Source of the DNA: Terfezia claveryi
Taxonomy: Eukaryota; Ascomycota; Pezizomycetes; Pezizales; Pezizaceae
Length of the DNA stretch: 64,000 bases
Direction: 5' to 3'
NCBI GenBank assembly: GCA_015179025.1
Contig: WHUX01000090.1
Span: 62,001-126,000, forward strand
The notes beneath the pieces are model-generated. The model was not told the origin of the DNA. It did no database searches and saw only the letters and a list, made by a program, of their open reading frames with translations. Positions 23,856 to 34,685 of this stretch are shown in pieces. Each line of letters opens with the position of its first letter. Position 1 is the first letter of the stretch. The translations under genes and the position numbers were made by a program.

Positions 23856-25182
23856 ATGCCTCCACGAGAGCAGGTCTCCTACTTCGGAGCTGGTCCCGCG
23901 CGCCTCCCAACCTCCGTCCTCGCCAATGCTTCTGCGGCCCTCCTGAACTACAATAATACTGGTCTCGGTATAGCCGAGCACTCCCACCGTTCTGCACTTT
24001 CTAGCAACATCCTCACCCAAGCCGCCCAAAACTTCAAGACGCTTCTCAATATTCCCAATGATGACTCCTACACCGTAATCTTCATGCAAGGAGGTGGTAC
24101 AACACAGTTCAGCTCTGTAGTATTCAACCTTGTTGGCTATTGGGTCGAGAGGAGGCTGAGAAAGCATGGAGGAGATTTGGGAAAAGTTCGAGAGGACCTG
24201 AAAGACATGAAGTGTGAGTATCTGCTCACGGGAGGATGGAGTTTAAAGGCTAGCCAAGAGGCGGCAAGATTATTGGGAGATGAGCATGTATCCATTGTAA
24301 CCGATGCAAGGAAGGCTAATGGGGGGAAATGGGGAACTATTCCGGAGGAAAAGGATTGGAGCCTGGTGGAAAGGAAGAACTCTGCTCTGACCTATTTTTG
24401 TGACAACGAGACTGTTGATGGTGTCGAGTTCCCCTCGTTCCCCAATGCCCTGGAATCAGCAGAAGGGGAGGAAGATGAAAGACTGGTGATTGGAGATATG
24501 TCATCCAACATCCTCTCCCGTCTGGTAGACGTCAAGAAATATGCAGTCATATTCGTAAGTTTCCACCACTATTTGCTGTTGACATAGCTATTCACCGTTA
24601 TAGGCTGGTGCCCAAAAGAATATTGGTACGACCGGCATCACCATCGTTCTTATCCGCAAATCCATCCTGGACTGCCAACCCACCCCTGTCACCCTACGTG
24701 CTCTCAACCTCCCCATCCCTCCTATCATGATGCACTACCCAACACTTGCCTCCAGCTCCTCCCTTTACAATACTCTCCCCATCTTCGATGTCTACATCGC
24801 CGGCGAGGTTATGTCCCAGCTCTTGACTTCCGGTGGTGTCGCCGCCATCGCTGCTGCTGCTGAACGTAAATCTTCTTCTGTCTACGAAGTCATTGACAAG
24901 AACCCCACTGTCTTCACACCAGTTATCACTGATACCAAGGTTCGCTCTAGAATGAACGTGTGTTTCCGCCTTGTCAAGGGCAAGGACGGTCGGGATCTAG
25001 AGAAGCAATTTTTCGAGGAGGCAGAAAAGAAGGGCTTATTGGGAATTAAGGGTCACAGGAGTGTTGGAGGGGCGAGGATCAGCTGTTACAATGCTGTGGG
25101 AGAGGAGGAGGTAGCCAAGTTGGTGGCCTTCATGAAGGAATTTGCGACCAAACAGGGACACACATATTTGACGTTGAATTAG
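23856..25182 (+). CDS. SER1: Phosphoserine aminotransferase
   Basis: Two exons, 23856-24554 and 24604-25182, join in frame to 425 residues across a 49-nt intron. This PLP enzyme converts 3-phosphohydroxypyruvate and glutamate to phosphoserine and 2-oxoglutarate in cytosolic serine synthesis. Seen: FGAGPARLPTSVL at the start, GLGIAEHSHRS (phosphate and substrate contact), FMQGGGTTQFSSVVFNL (cofactor-binding loop), VIGDMSSNILSR, and, immediately after the splice, AGAQKNIGTTG with the Schiff-base lysine at about residue 238. The C-terminal domain is complete (SRMNVCFRL, GHRSVGGARISCYNA). The length is slightly above the yeast enzyme (395). No targeting sequence is obvious. Confidence 0.95.
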
Positions 25183-25629
25183 GGAATGATAAATAAGGGG
25201 TGGGGCCGGAAGTATTGGTACAGTGAAGGATGTCTGGCATTGATGGCTATGAAAATTCATATACGGCGTTTTCAACCCGGGGAGGAGGGCACTTGCGTTT
25301 TGGGCGGTTTTGGTATTACTGTTGGTGGTGTTGGCATCTATGGAAACAGAAGGTCCCACTCAACTAACATCAAAAGTTTCCCTATGTCTTGAGTGAATTA
25401 TTTACCTTGTGTACGATAATGAGAAGCATATTCCCAATGTATAGCTTAAGTTTTATTTGATACTCACAGATAGTCTGGTTATTCACATATGCACTTACAG
25501 TTGGTGTCCATTGGTGTCCAAACTCTCGGCGTGCAACGCATGACGAAATTAACCACTGCTCAACGCCACGCCTTCCAAAAATAAAAGATTGTGGGAGTCA
25601 TCTCCAGACACCGGGGGACGTGATCTGTG
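25183..25629. other. Intergenic
   Basis: 3' region of the aminotransferase gene. It contains one TAGTCTGG-type core at 25471 and no gene. Confidence 0.5.
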
Positions 25630-26175
25630 GGGCGAGGATGTCGGAATGTTTGTATGGGGCATTGCGAAAAAAATTAAAAGTCCCTAAGTCCACTGTCCAC
25701 GACACAATTAAGGCCGATCGGAAGGAAAGACAACAATAGAAGTCAAAACCACGGGATGCACTTCGGAAGACAACTGTTGCCCCTCATGTATCCACTTCAA
25801 TTATTAGGCGAAGGTTGAGAGAGCAGAGGATCCGAAAGTGGCGAGCTGCAGGAGCGAATCAAACTTACAGAGGAGATTGCAAAGGCTCGCCTTGGTTGCA
25901 CTCGGAAGTATAAGCACTGGAGCCCTTCTATCTGGGAGAAAAAGTCATTTAGGGTGATGAGACTATTGATGAGACCACTGTAGAGTGGGGGATGGCAAGC
26001 AAGAGACCTTGGTTTTTTCGATACCCAGATGAAAATTTTTGAGAAAGAATGTATTGGAGGAGATAAAAATGAGGCTATCACTACTGCTGGCAGCACTTAG
26101 ATCCAGTGCACCTGAGGAAGCTTGCCAGGGAAATTCCCCAGCGAGTTCAGGCTGTCATTGATGCTCGAAGCTGGA
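25630..26175 (+). pseudogene. Tc1/mariner-type transposase fossil
   Basis: A frame-broken transposase trace. Readable pieces in order: SKSTVHDTIKADRKERQQ (helix-turn-helix part); VAPHVSTSIIRRRLREQRIR, as in the second DNA-binding half of Tc1-like enzymes; GDETIDETTVEWG (catalytic Asp region, usually WSDE); SKRPWFFRYPDENF; then HLDPVHLRKLAREIPQRVQA from the C-terminal end. Stops and frameshifts separate the pieces. It has no intact ORF, and I could not place terminal inverted repeats. It is inactive. Confidence 0.75.
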
Positions 26176-28235
26176 ACCAAATATTAGGAAGTGAAATGGA
26201 TTCTCCTGTATCTTATCTTTCATTTAATTTCTTACTTATACCAATTGAGAAATTATTGGTTGCGTTGTGAATTTTTGAGGTCAAGGCGATATAGTAAGTT
26301 GTCATGCAAGTGTCCAGAGACTTCTGGAGCTCACTTGTAGTATTCTGGAGAGTTGTTTTTTTTTCTGGAGAAAAAGTACTGCTCAAGCTTTACCCTGAAA
26401 TGCGAGAATGAGAATCTTAGTTTATGTGAATGGAGTTTGCCCCTCTCTTTTTTATTCCAAGTTGAATACCTTGCCAGTGTGAGGTTGTAGGCAGAGTCTC
26501 AATTATCTCGTTTCGACTCCTAAACTGAGGCTCTGCTTTCCAGCCGACCATACTGCTTTTCTTTCATGAACCGGGTGCTTTGTTGGTATCACGATTAGGT
26601 AGAGAAGATGTGAATATTGGTGCACAAAAACGGAAACTATATCAAATATATTCTATCCCGAATTGGATGAGGTAAAATTTTCGGAAATAATAACCAGGGT
26701 AACGAGGCTAGTTACTCTGGTTACTCAAAACCCAATCCTTCAACTAAGGAAAAAATTATAAATCAAATAATTTCTTTCAAATTGAGTTTGGAAATCAGAA
26801 CCCTGGCTTCAGATGTAGCCTTTTAAACGGACTTAACCTCCCACAGACACATAATCTTCTCTCAACCAAACTCTTTTCATGCCGCCACTACACACATGCA
26901 ATGGCCCAACTCAGCAATAGGAAAGTAAACTCACACTCAACCCATTTTCATACGTAGGGTTTGTGCACTACCATGGCCTACTAGATGATTGAAAATATCC
27001 AGCTATAGTTCAGGAAGTAATCCCCGGGTGAAGGACTAGGCTGTGAGCCTAAACGCCAGAGCACACCATATACCGTACTCCAATATGTAATGTCCAAGAA
27101 GGTCGCCATTAGAACGACGGGTAGCAATTTGAGAAGAGGTATCCCAGAGAGCAGAGGAGAAGGCGGTTTCAAAGCATTGGTCGACGTCGGGCTCCAGCCT
27201 GTCGACGGAATATTCCTAACAATTCTGACATAAGGATTTTAACGAACATATATGTTTACCTTCAGGAAAGTTAACAGAGTAGTACCTACTTAAGTACAGC
27301 CGATTCATGGCAACCCGTTAGTGTAGAGGTAGTCTGGTTGGCACGTGTAGAGGGTCTGATCGAGACTAGTAATCCGTGTCAGTTATGATAACTTTATAGG
27401 TGCACCAGAGTATAGAATTCCGGGAATCTGGGCAAGACATGCTGTACATATAGTATCAAGCAAACCTCGCCATTTGGCCAAGGAGCCACGTGAACAGAGG
27501 TAAGGAAGTCGGCCTCCGGCAGCTACCTACATAAATACGCATATCAGGTTGTGGAGGCGAACAACAAAACGCCAACGCATACTTACCTGCCAAAGGCATG
27601 CGGCAGGCCTTTAATGAAAACTTGTCTAGGGTGCGGCCTGCCAGAGAACAGTACATGCCATAAACAACCCGATGGCAATGATTGGCCCAATACATTCTCA
27701 CCATCTGTTGGTGGGGCTCCCGGGTGGGCACTTCTACTGTGCTTAAATTGATTTTTGCATGATCCACCGGAAAGGTGGTCTTTGCCTTTATGCGAGCCAT
27801 CGCAGGCTAATTCTATTGTTTCTAGTACCGGTAACCATAGAAGATACCTACTAAGTACCTACTTTACCAAATAAACTTAGGCACGATGATATAATGAGTT
27901 TGGGTACTGGAGCGGGCCTCAATAACATTGGAAGATAAGAATGTGGGCAGGACGACATGTTCCAAATAGGTTTGACGTTACACATCTCCATGCATATATA
28001 CTTAAGGTGCAGGTGGGTGACCAACCTACGTCGTGGCAGTTGGTTGGTGATGCACACAAGCTGTTAGTTGGCTCACTTTTTTCATAGAGGTAGGCAACGT
28101 CTGAATTATCAGGCGTACCTACCGTATATAGTTCGGTACTTGAATTCAACATCCACTGGGCCCTTTCCCCCGTGATTGTTTACATTTTCTTTCAAAATTT
28201 TATCAGCCACTGTGAGACAACGCTGATAGTTTATA
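26176..28235. other. Gene-free, AT-rich intergenic
   Basis: Two kilobases without a supported gene. A full TAGTCTGGTTGGCAC core followed by GGTCTGATCGAGACTAG lies at 27330-27369. ORFs at 27456-27800 and 27851-28152 have no domain. Confidence 0.5.
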
Positions 28236-29206
28236 ATGTCACAGTCGGAACAGCAGTCTACTTCTGCTGTGATAATACATCTTCCGCAATATACTATTAA
28301 AGCGCCCTGGCCCCTACCATACGCCCCCCTCACGACAATCTTTACACCGCCTACCCAATGCAAGGATAAATGGACTCTTATTTCCGAAAATACCGACTCT
28401 ACTACGACTTCTATAGGTCAATATGTCGATTTGCTGGATACCAATGATGCGACATGTCTTCCTCCGGGGTATGGTCGTGATGTATGGAGTGCCACATTCA
28501 GCCCAGGGATCTATTGTCCGAGCGGATATGAAATAGTAGCTACAGGAACAGAAGTTTACACTGCTCTTTGGGAGAAAGAAATATATCATTCTCCAGCTGA
28601 GAGAAGTGTAGTGTGCTGTCTGAGGTACGCCTTTATAAGGGCTCAATTTTATAATATAAACATACTGATTATGTGGGGCCCAGGGGTTTCGACTACACAA
28701 AGCTCAAAGACCAAGATGCTTGTGTTTCTGCCTATGGTCATTCAACATCGGTATTCACCAAAGGCTATGTGACTGCGAGTAATCAATTCGTATATACCCA
28801 GATGACTGAGGTCGGTGCAGGGATTGCAATCGGGCACCCCATCCACTTACGGCACAATGACGAACAGTTCAGGGCTCTCTTCACTGGGATACCAACCGAT
28901 CTTGTAAACAGTTCAGCAAAGTCTAGGGGGCTTAGCACTGGTGCAATCGCTGGGATCGCCGCCGGATGTGGTGCCGTGGGATTAGCTATCATTGGGTTCA
29001 CAATTTGGTTCATCCTACGGCACAGGCGAAGACGGAATGAGCAAGCGATATCGGAAGTTCCCCCGCTGGCGACGTCGCCAGAGCCCCCATCACCGCTGGC
29101 TTCGGGGTGGGCTTCGAAGGAAGCAGCTGTGACGTCGACACGAAAGTCAAGTCGAAGCCGTCGGGAGCAAGGGGAGCACAGCCGGCGTCATCACGACCGG
29201 AGCTAA
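28236..29206 (+). CDS. Single-pass membrane protein, fungal cell-surface type
   Basis: Two exons, 28236-28624 and 28684-29206, join in frame to 303 residues across a 59-nt intron. The first 200 residues form a Cys-containing ectodomain-like region (TQCKDKWTLI, ATCLPPGYGRDVW, GIYCPSGYEIV, SVVCCLRGFDYT). There is a membrane span GAIAGIAAGCGAVGLAIIGF (extending into TIWFIL, about residues 225-250) followed by RHRRRR and a Ser/Pro/Arg-rich cytoplasmic tail. This layout (CPxGY blocks, Gly-rich span, basic stop-transfer) recurs in many uncharacterised ascomycete surface proteins. No N-terminal signal peptide is visible after the chosen ATG, so the true start may lie in an unrecognised upstream exon. 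Function unknown. Confidence 0.7.
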
Positions 29207-30253
29207 ACTTTTGTTCAAATCAGCCGTTCGCTCTGTGAATGTTACCCAGTGTCTTAGACATACGAAGAGCTCAAGGTAGCTGGACTGCAATGGCTCTTGG
29301 TATGCTACGTTTAGGGTGGGTCTGGGTTGATATCTTGTATTGATATAGGATATAACAGAGAGAGGTCTTATATATAAAGTTAATTAATTTTTGATTTCTT
29401 TATTTTCTTTCCTCCATTTTTTTTGTCTGGGCCATTCTGTTGATTCTACATATACTCTCTACCGGCGAAGAAGAGACATTTGGGCACTAATACTAATTCT
29501 ATGTAAATCTGTTACATGAGCAGGGATTTACACACTTCTAGTCTGGTTGGCACATCTTCATCAGAACGGAGTATCTACCAGTAGAGTCTTCCGGCCCAAA
29601 AATGATATCTGGTAACCCACGCACATAAAGCTTTGTATCTTCGGTCCTATCAGGGATATAGAAATACCTACCTACTTTCTCTTTTCTCGTTATGTAACCA
29701 AAGCAATGCGTGACCAACCTGCTTGGGTTATAATATAAGGATGCGATGACCAGCTAATACTATCATCTCTGTCTATAGCTTCCGGCATTATTTTAGCATT
29801 GGAGAAGTTGAAGAACATAATTCAATCAAGACCATACCTAAGTTGCATGGTGGCTGTCGCTAGTTTTCTAGTATATGTAACTAAAGCTTGGGGCATTGCT
29901 CCATCTATATCTGTATTCCGGTTTTATATTAATGAGCCAACCAGACACTATGTACATATCAATAAATTTACAGTATCACATACCTGAGAGAGTTAGGTGC
30001 CTCGTGGTAGTTGGGAGGTACCTTTGAATTTATATATAGGGAAGGCTGGTACTTATTATATAATTCAGACCATGGGAAAACTTGTTTACAGGATCGATAA
30101 GGAATCAGTAACTAAATGCACGAGTGGCTGTACTGGTCTAGAGCTACGGCGCGCATATACATATATACAATACATTCTAAACCTTGCAGTTTTCCGTACG
30201 CGTTAAGTGTCACAGAAGACTTCTGCTAAAGTTCCTCTCGCAGGTTCTTACGC
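29207..30253. other. Intergenic
   Basis: No gene seen. Copies of the dispersed repeat lie at 29539-29553 (TAGTCTGGTTGGCAC) and 29934-29950 (a CCAACCAGACACTA variant). The short ORFs at 29799 and 29997 have no support. Confidence 0.5.
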
Positions 30254-31255
30254 TCATGTCCTTTTTGCTCCTAGATAGCCATCTCCTTGCTCCTGGATAG
30301 CCATCTCCTTTTCCAACCATTTCTCCACCTCCGTCTTTTGCTTCCACGCCTTTGGCACGCCACTGGGCGCTGCCATAGATGGGATTATGTCTCGCAGACT
30401 CCGCCCTTTTGCGGCCAAACCCTCCATCTTATGCACATTTCTGTCTAGTTCAGCTCTCAATCGGGAGGATGTTGAACCCTGAGATGAGGATGAGCTTGGT
30501 ACACTAGTGTACCTCGAACCGCAGCTGGAGCAGACTGAATAAGAGGACTGGGAGGAGTTTGTAGTAGAAGGGGTTACCGGTACTCGGGCCTGAGTGGATT
30601 GAGCTGGTGGTGTGACGAGGCTACGTTGACGGCCTAGGTTAGAAGAACGAGCTGGTGGTGTTCTCTGTACATCTAGGGCAGCAGCCCTAGGGTGTTGCCT
30701 GTGGACAAGACTGGTGGGGAGGGTAGTCTGAGAGTGAGTTAGAACCTCTGCAGGGGACCTACGTGACCATACTGCAAACTCATGACTCGGTGATTCCGCT
30801 AGTGGCGCTCTCACTGGTCCCTTATAGCTACGGATGGTGGATATGGGTATTTGTGAGGCTCTACGTCGAAAGATCGTGTAACTTTCATCATATGGATTCA
30901 TTTGAGGAACTGCTAAATGCTGTACCCTATTATCTGGCGGCGGTGGCCTTAATGGAGACTCTGGCTTGTTACAATTTTTTCTAGCCGCAAAAGCCTCCTC
31001 AGGTATACTGGGATCCACCCTTCGCTTGCTGGGCGTGAGGAATAATCGCTCCAGATCCTCGGTCACACTGTGGACCGGTGCTCCATAAGCAAGAACCTCA
31101 TCCAAGTTGCGAATTTCCTCGGCGCTTAAAGCTGGAATATAAGAGTGGAACTCATGAGGATGGAGCCACAGCTCAGTAGGTGTATTGGGCCGCCCGCCAG
31201 TGCCTTGGATATGAGTGGGAGTTGTGTAAACTTCGAGTTTAAATGTGCTTGCCAT
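30254..31255 (-). CDS. Ser/Pro-rich protein of unknown function
   Basis: A single-exon ORF of 333 codons, ATG at 31255. I do not recognise it. The N-terminal 80 residues are the most structured part (TELWLHPHEFHSYIPALSAE, LDEVLAYGAPVHSVTEDLER). The middle is Pro/Arg/Ser/Thr-rich and probably disordered. A CSSCG pair sits in SVCSSCGSRYTSV, which could bind metal only with a partner. The C-terminus has short charged helices (ELDRNVHKMEGLAAKGRSLR; WKQKTEVEKWLEKEMAIQEQ). The last codons lie over a 22-base tandem duplication (30268-30311), suggesting a recently altered C-terminus. Length and absence of stops support coding; the missing homology keeps confidence moderate. Confidence 0.55.
   Translation of the reverse strand: MASTFKLEVYTTPTHIQGTGGRPNTPTELWLHPHEFHSYIPALSAEEIRNLDEVLAYGAPVHSVTEDLERLFLTPSKRRVDPSIPEEAFAARKNCNKPESPLRPPPPDNRVQHLAVPQMNPYDESYTIFRRRASQIPISTIRSYKGPVRAPLAESPSHEFAVWSRRSPAEVLTHSQTTLPTSLVHRQHPRAAALDVQRTPPARSSNLGRQRSLVTPPAQSTQARVPVTPSTTNSSQSSYSVCSSCGSRYTSVPSSSSSQGSTSSRLRAELDRNVHKMEGLAAKGRSLRDIIPSMAAPSGVPKAWKQKTEVEKWLEKEMAIQEQGDGYLGAKRT
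30268..30311. repeat. 22-bp tandem duplication
   Basis: Two adjacent copies beginning GCTCCTAGATAGCC and GCTCCTGGATAGCC (one mismatch) overlap the 3' coding end of the Ser/Pro-rich protein gene. Confidence 0.7.
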
Positions 31256-31329
31256 TTTTTTTTTGATCTCTGGACTTTATTGCAGTAGGCTGAAGTCATT
31301 AGCTGCTGGGAGAGAGGAAGCATTATATA

Positions 31330-32170
31330 TACTATGGAGATGGCCGTATCGGGCCCTGATAATTATAATTTGTATATGTGGAGAGAGAGTGAGATGGCCA
31401 ATGTTGACCATGGGTGGGCCATACTTATGTTGTGGGTCTTTCTCATGATCCCTCACCGCCCTCACCTTCAACACACCCACCGGCAACCCCTCCAACACGC
31501 CGACTACATCTCAAATTGCCGCTTCTACCCCATCGCATTCTGGCTAGGTACGTATACCTCCATTTCCCGCTGCGCCGTCACCGAAATCATCTCCTCCCAA
31601 TAAACGCTACTCCCACAACCTCCTCCCCCCCCCACCCCCGCCTCCCCACCCCCGCCTCCCCAGCAGCCCTCTACCTCCCGCAGTAGATGAACAAACTCGC
31701 GAATTAGCACGGCCCCAATGCTATGTCCCACTAGCAGAGTGGCCACTCAATCCCTAGAACGCCTAGAGTGGTGTAAAGTTCCAACACGATATTCTCGGCT
31801 GTGGGGGGTGAGAGGAGAGGGCGTGGAGAGCCCGTAGCCCGCGCTCTCGTACGTGAGCACGGGGTGGGGGGAGAGAGGAGCTGCACGACGGCGGACCGAT
31901 GCGTGACGCTGCAGGTAACACTGGGAAGGATGAGGATGAGGGGCTGGGTTGGGGCGGGGGTAGGGCCAGAGAGGGTGAATGGAGGTGGTAGGTGCCGGTG
32001 GGGAGGAGGGCAAGGAAGGTGCGTGGTGGGTTGGAGGTGGGGGAGCAAGGGGTGGGCTAAATTCTGCAGAGGATCGCTGTTGTGGTTGGTGTTTGGATCC
32101 AGGATATGCATAATGGCCATGAGGAGCCTCAATTGCAGTATTACCGGTACTACAGAGTTATGATGATATA
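31330..32170 (-). pseudogene. Alpha/beta-hydrolase pseudogene
   Basis: Pieces in different minus-strand frames make a coherent hydrolase: YESAGYGLSTPSP (about 31830-31870), AENIVLELYTTLGVLGIE (about 31750-31805), then, after a frame change, LLVGHSIGAVLIREFVHLLR (about 31680-31740), containing the nucleophile elbow GHSIG. A Gly-rich low-complexity run (31625-31660) and VYWEEMISV follow. The frame shifts at about 31745 and 31830, a stop separates GIE from the elbow, and the N-terminal third is Pro/His-rich low complexity. The catalytic Ser is still encoded, but the frames do not connect, so it cannot work as it stands. Introns could explain some breaks, but I found no splice sites that rejoin the frames. 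Confidence 0.5.
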
Positions 32171-32229
32171 TGCACCACACATGTGTATATCAAAGACGGA
32201 ATTAAGGGATATGCGATACGTTATGTACT

Positions 32230-32257
32230 AAGGGTACTCAAAATTAAATTCACGCAC
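32230..32257 (+). repeat. Left terminal inverted repeat of the Harbinger element
   Basis: 28 bases that match the reverse complement of 33553-33580 without mismatch. The left target duplication ACT is at 32227-32229. Confidence 0.9.
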
Positions 32258-32401
32258 TTTTACGATATATAGCGTGGACGCCACAATATGCAAGTCTAAC
32301 TCTTTTCGGCCAAAACGCAGATTTTTCAACTGAGTACCCAAGATACCTTACGCACAAACGCACAGATACGCATACACACACACACACATTTGCGCACAAG
32401 C

Positions 32402-32700
32402 ATGCCTCGAGTCGGGTACAAATCACAGGTACTGGAAGAGGTCTGGAGGCTCATCGAGAATTTCGAAGCGATACTTCAAATTGATCTTTATGATGATTGG
32501 GTATGGGATTGGATTGTTGACTTATGCGATATCATTACGCTGGTGGCTATCCCTCGGTATCTGGCCCCCCGTGGACATGCTGGACGTCATGATGCTCCAG
32601 TTTTGGAGTCTTGAATTCATGATTATCCAGAACGATCCTTCTTAGGGCTTTTCCGGATGCATCGAAGCTCATTTTGGCAGCTGGTGGACGTAATTACGCC
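32402..32700 (+). pseudogene. Truncated Harbinger DDE nuclease
   Basis: The plus-strand frame from ATG 32402 (MPRVGYKSQVLEEVWRLIEN) ends at 32614. The next frame continues the same protein as HDYPERSFLGLFRMHRSSFW then QLVDVITPNW. The FRMHRSSFWQLVDVI phrase is the helical region that precedes the catalytic core in Harbinger nucleases. Everything after it, including the catalytic Asp/Asp/Glu region, is missing, and a frameshift lies at about 32610. Confidence 0.65.
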
Positions 32701-32759
32701 AAATTGGCCAAGCAGAAGACAGGGCGGAGGGAGAGGAAGAAGGGCTAGGATATTGGGGC

Positions 32760-33269
32760 TCAATTGGAGCTCGGCCTCTGAGGCACCTGGAGGGGGGTTT
32801 GACTCCATGGAAGTGGGGTAGCAGATGTCGATGCCTCGTATTCGCTGAGATTTTTGGTGCCAAAACTCTCGAGTTCTTGTGTTGGCCCCGTTGTGTCTTC
32901 TAGAACCACAGGAGTGCTATTAGGGCGTGTCCCCCATATCTCATCCAAACGATAAAAAAATGCACACTTCTTCTCCAAAAAGCTTTGTTGACTATCGCTA
33001 TGATCTTCTGGCTTTAGACCCCAGCCAGATTGATCACGAGCTTTCTTTGCCTGGGACCATGCAGCTTTCATATTTGAGACCTTATCTCGAATACGATTGA
33101 ATGTGATGTTCTCATCATCTGCGAAAACCTCCTCTTTGACATCTTTATGCCATTTCCTTTGCAGACCTCGTAATGCTTCTTGGTTTTCCTCCATCCAACC
33201 GATAAGCTTCTCTACCTCCTCTTTTGACCATGCCTTATAGGTCTTCTCCTCTGGGTTCGGGTTGCTCAT
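32760..33269 (-). CDS. Myb/SANT-like DNA-binding protein of the Harbinger element
   Basis: An intact 169-codon ORF, ATG at 33269, wholly inside the transposon. The N-terminal 100 residues form a trihelix/Myb-like domain: KAWSKEEVEKLIGWMEENQE, LRGLQRKWHKDVKEEVF, ITFNRIRDKVSNMKAAWSQA, with regularly spaced Trp residues. A FLEKKCAFFYRLDEIWG helix follows, then a Ser/Thr/Pro tail. In autonomous Harbinger elements the partner protein binds the ends and brings the nuclease to the DNA. The reading frame is unbroken although the nuclease beside it is deleted, which may mean recent loss or retained use. Domestication is only a possibility. Confidence 0.75.
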   Translation of the reverse strand: MSNPNPEEKTYKAWSKEEVEKLIGWMEENQEALRGLQRKWHKDVKEEVFADDENITFNRIRDKVSNMKAAWSQAKKARDQSGWGLKPEDHSDSQQSFLEKKCAFFYRLDEIWGTRPNSTPVVLEDTTGPTQELESFGTKNLSEYEASTSATPLPWSQTPLQVPQRPSSN

Positions 33270-33552
33270 TGTTGGGGTTGGTAATGGAATTTCAGGTGGG
33301 GTTGTGGGTGTTTCGCAGGTGGGGTTGCGGGTATTTCGTAGGTGGGGTTGTGTGGGTTGGCTGTGGATTTATGGCTTTGTCAGCGAAAACGCAGATACAA
33401 AACTTACGTGCCAGAATTTAGCCATCGATTTCGGTGCGTGATTGAATACATCACGTAGACTTACGTCGTAAGCTTGGCATTGAAGCTCATTGGCTAGAAA
33501 TTTAGTCCCATGCAGCCAAGGCGCCAGATTTTTTAGTTTTATGCATGCGTTT

Positions 33553-33580
33553 GTGCGTGAATTTAATTTTGAGTACCCTT
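33553..33580 (-). repeat. Right terminal inverted repeat of the Harbinger element
   Basis: Perfect inverted copy of 32230-32257. The right target duplication ACT is at 33581-33583. Confidence 0.9.
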
Positions 33581-33960
33581 ACTGTATTCCAAACGAAGAA
33601 ACTACTTGAAAGGCGATATTAGACCACAGCAGGTTAAAGAAGGTGCCAACCAGGCTAAGCCCGAAGGAGGGACGAGTTCACATTTATGGTTGCCACATCC
33701 AAGATGTAACTTAGTGTAACAAGTCTAGTAGCCTAGTCTAGCCTCTCGAATCTGGCCGAAACCGGCAATACCCAACTACTGCTACGTCATGCTAACCTCA
33801 ATATCAACTGATATGTGCTGCGAAGTTTAGAGTCTTGGTTTGCACCGGTTGGTTTCTGATATCTATATGCCCTACTTCCTCGTCTATAAGACTCACCTTC
33901 CAAACTCGCAAACATACAGCAACTCTAATACCTACCTATCAATACATACACACCAGCAAG

Positions 33961-34685
33961 ATGAGTGGCACGTCTACAGGATCAGACACTGGCAGCAAAC
34001 CATCAGCAGTCAACCCCGGTCATGAACCCCTCAAGGAGCGTGTTGAGGATCTTATCCAGTTCATCGATAGCCACAAGTTTTGCCTGATGACCACCCGGCA
34101 AAAGAACACAGATTACCTCGTCTCCAGGTGTATGGCAGTTGTCGCACGAGAAGGAATTGATCTCTTATTCCACACTGACACAGAGAGTGGAAAGACTGAT
34201 GAGTTAGTGGGCGATCCACATGTCAACATTGGGTTTTTGAAGGAGAGCACCGTAAGCTCCCTTTCAAGTGTGCTGTGGTACCTATAACTGATTTGGGTGA
34301 CCCCCAGGGTGACTGGGCAAGTGTGAGTGGCACAGCAAGCATTATCACTGATAGAGAGTTGGTAACGAAGTCAGTGCCCCACCCCTGGGTGTTTTCTTCT
34401 TTTTTATGATTGACAGACTACTGTAAAAGGTACTACTCCAACCAGTTGAGGGCCTGGGTAGGAGACCTGGGTGATGGTGTTCATGACGGTGGTCCAAACG
34501 ACCCAAGGGTGGGAGTGATCAAGATCCATATGAAAACAGCAACATACTGCCTTTCACAAGGCAATGCATTCACTCGGGGAATTGAGGTAGCGAAGGGAAC
34601 CATAACGCGGAAACCTGCACAAGTGAACAAGTTGAGGGAGTTGACGGAAAATGAATTGGATATGTATAGGAACTTGATTTCGTAA
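33961..34685 (+). CDS. BLI-3-like pyridoxamine-phosphate-oxidase-fold protein
   Basis: Three exons, 33961-34251, 34308-34369 and 34430-34685, join in frame to 202 residues; the introns are 56 and 60 nt. The split-barrel FMN-binding fold of the general stress protein 26 / pyridoxamine phosphate oxidase-like family is visible as FIDSHKFCLMTTRQ, LVSRCMAVVA, GIDLLFHTDTESGKTDELVG, DPHVNIGFL, GDWASVSGTASIITDRELV, YYSNQLRAWVGDLGDGVHDG and NDPRVGVIKI, and the C-terminus holds VNKLRELTENELDMY. These phrases match the blue-light-inducible Bli-3 group of filamentous ascomycetes. The catalytic role of the group is not settled; FMN or heme-like cofactor binding is inferred from the fold. Upstream, a dispersed-repeat copy lies at 33643-33659. 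Confidence 0.88.

Larger units (their letters stand above)
32230..33580. mobile_element. Harbinger-type DNA transposon, internally deleted
   Basis: A 1351-bp element with perfect 28-bp terminal inverted repeats (32230-32257 and 33553-33580; outer end AAGGGTACTCAAAATT) and a 3-bp ACT duplication on both sides (32227-32229 and 33581-33583). PIF/Harbinger elements have 3-bp duplications and encode two proteins: a DDE nuclease and a Myb/SANT-like DNA-binding protein. Here the Myb/SANT-like ORF is intact on the minus strand, and only the N-terminal part of the nuclease remains on the plus strand. It is therefore non-autonomous for cutting. Perfect inverted repeats suggest relatively recent mobility. 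Confidence 0.85.
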
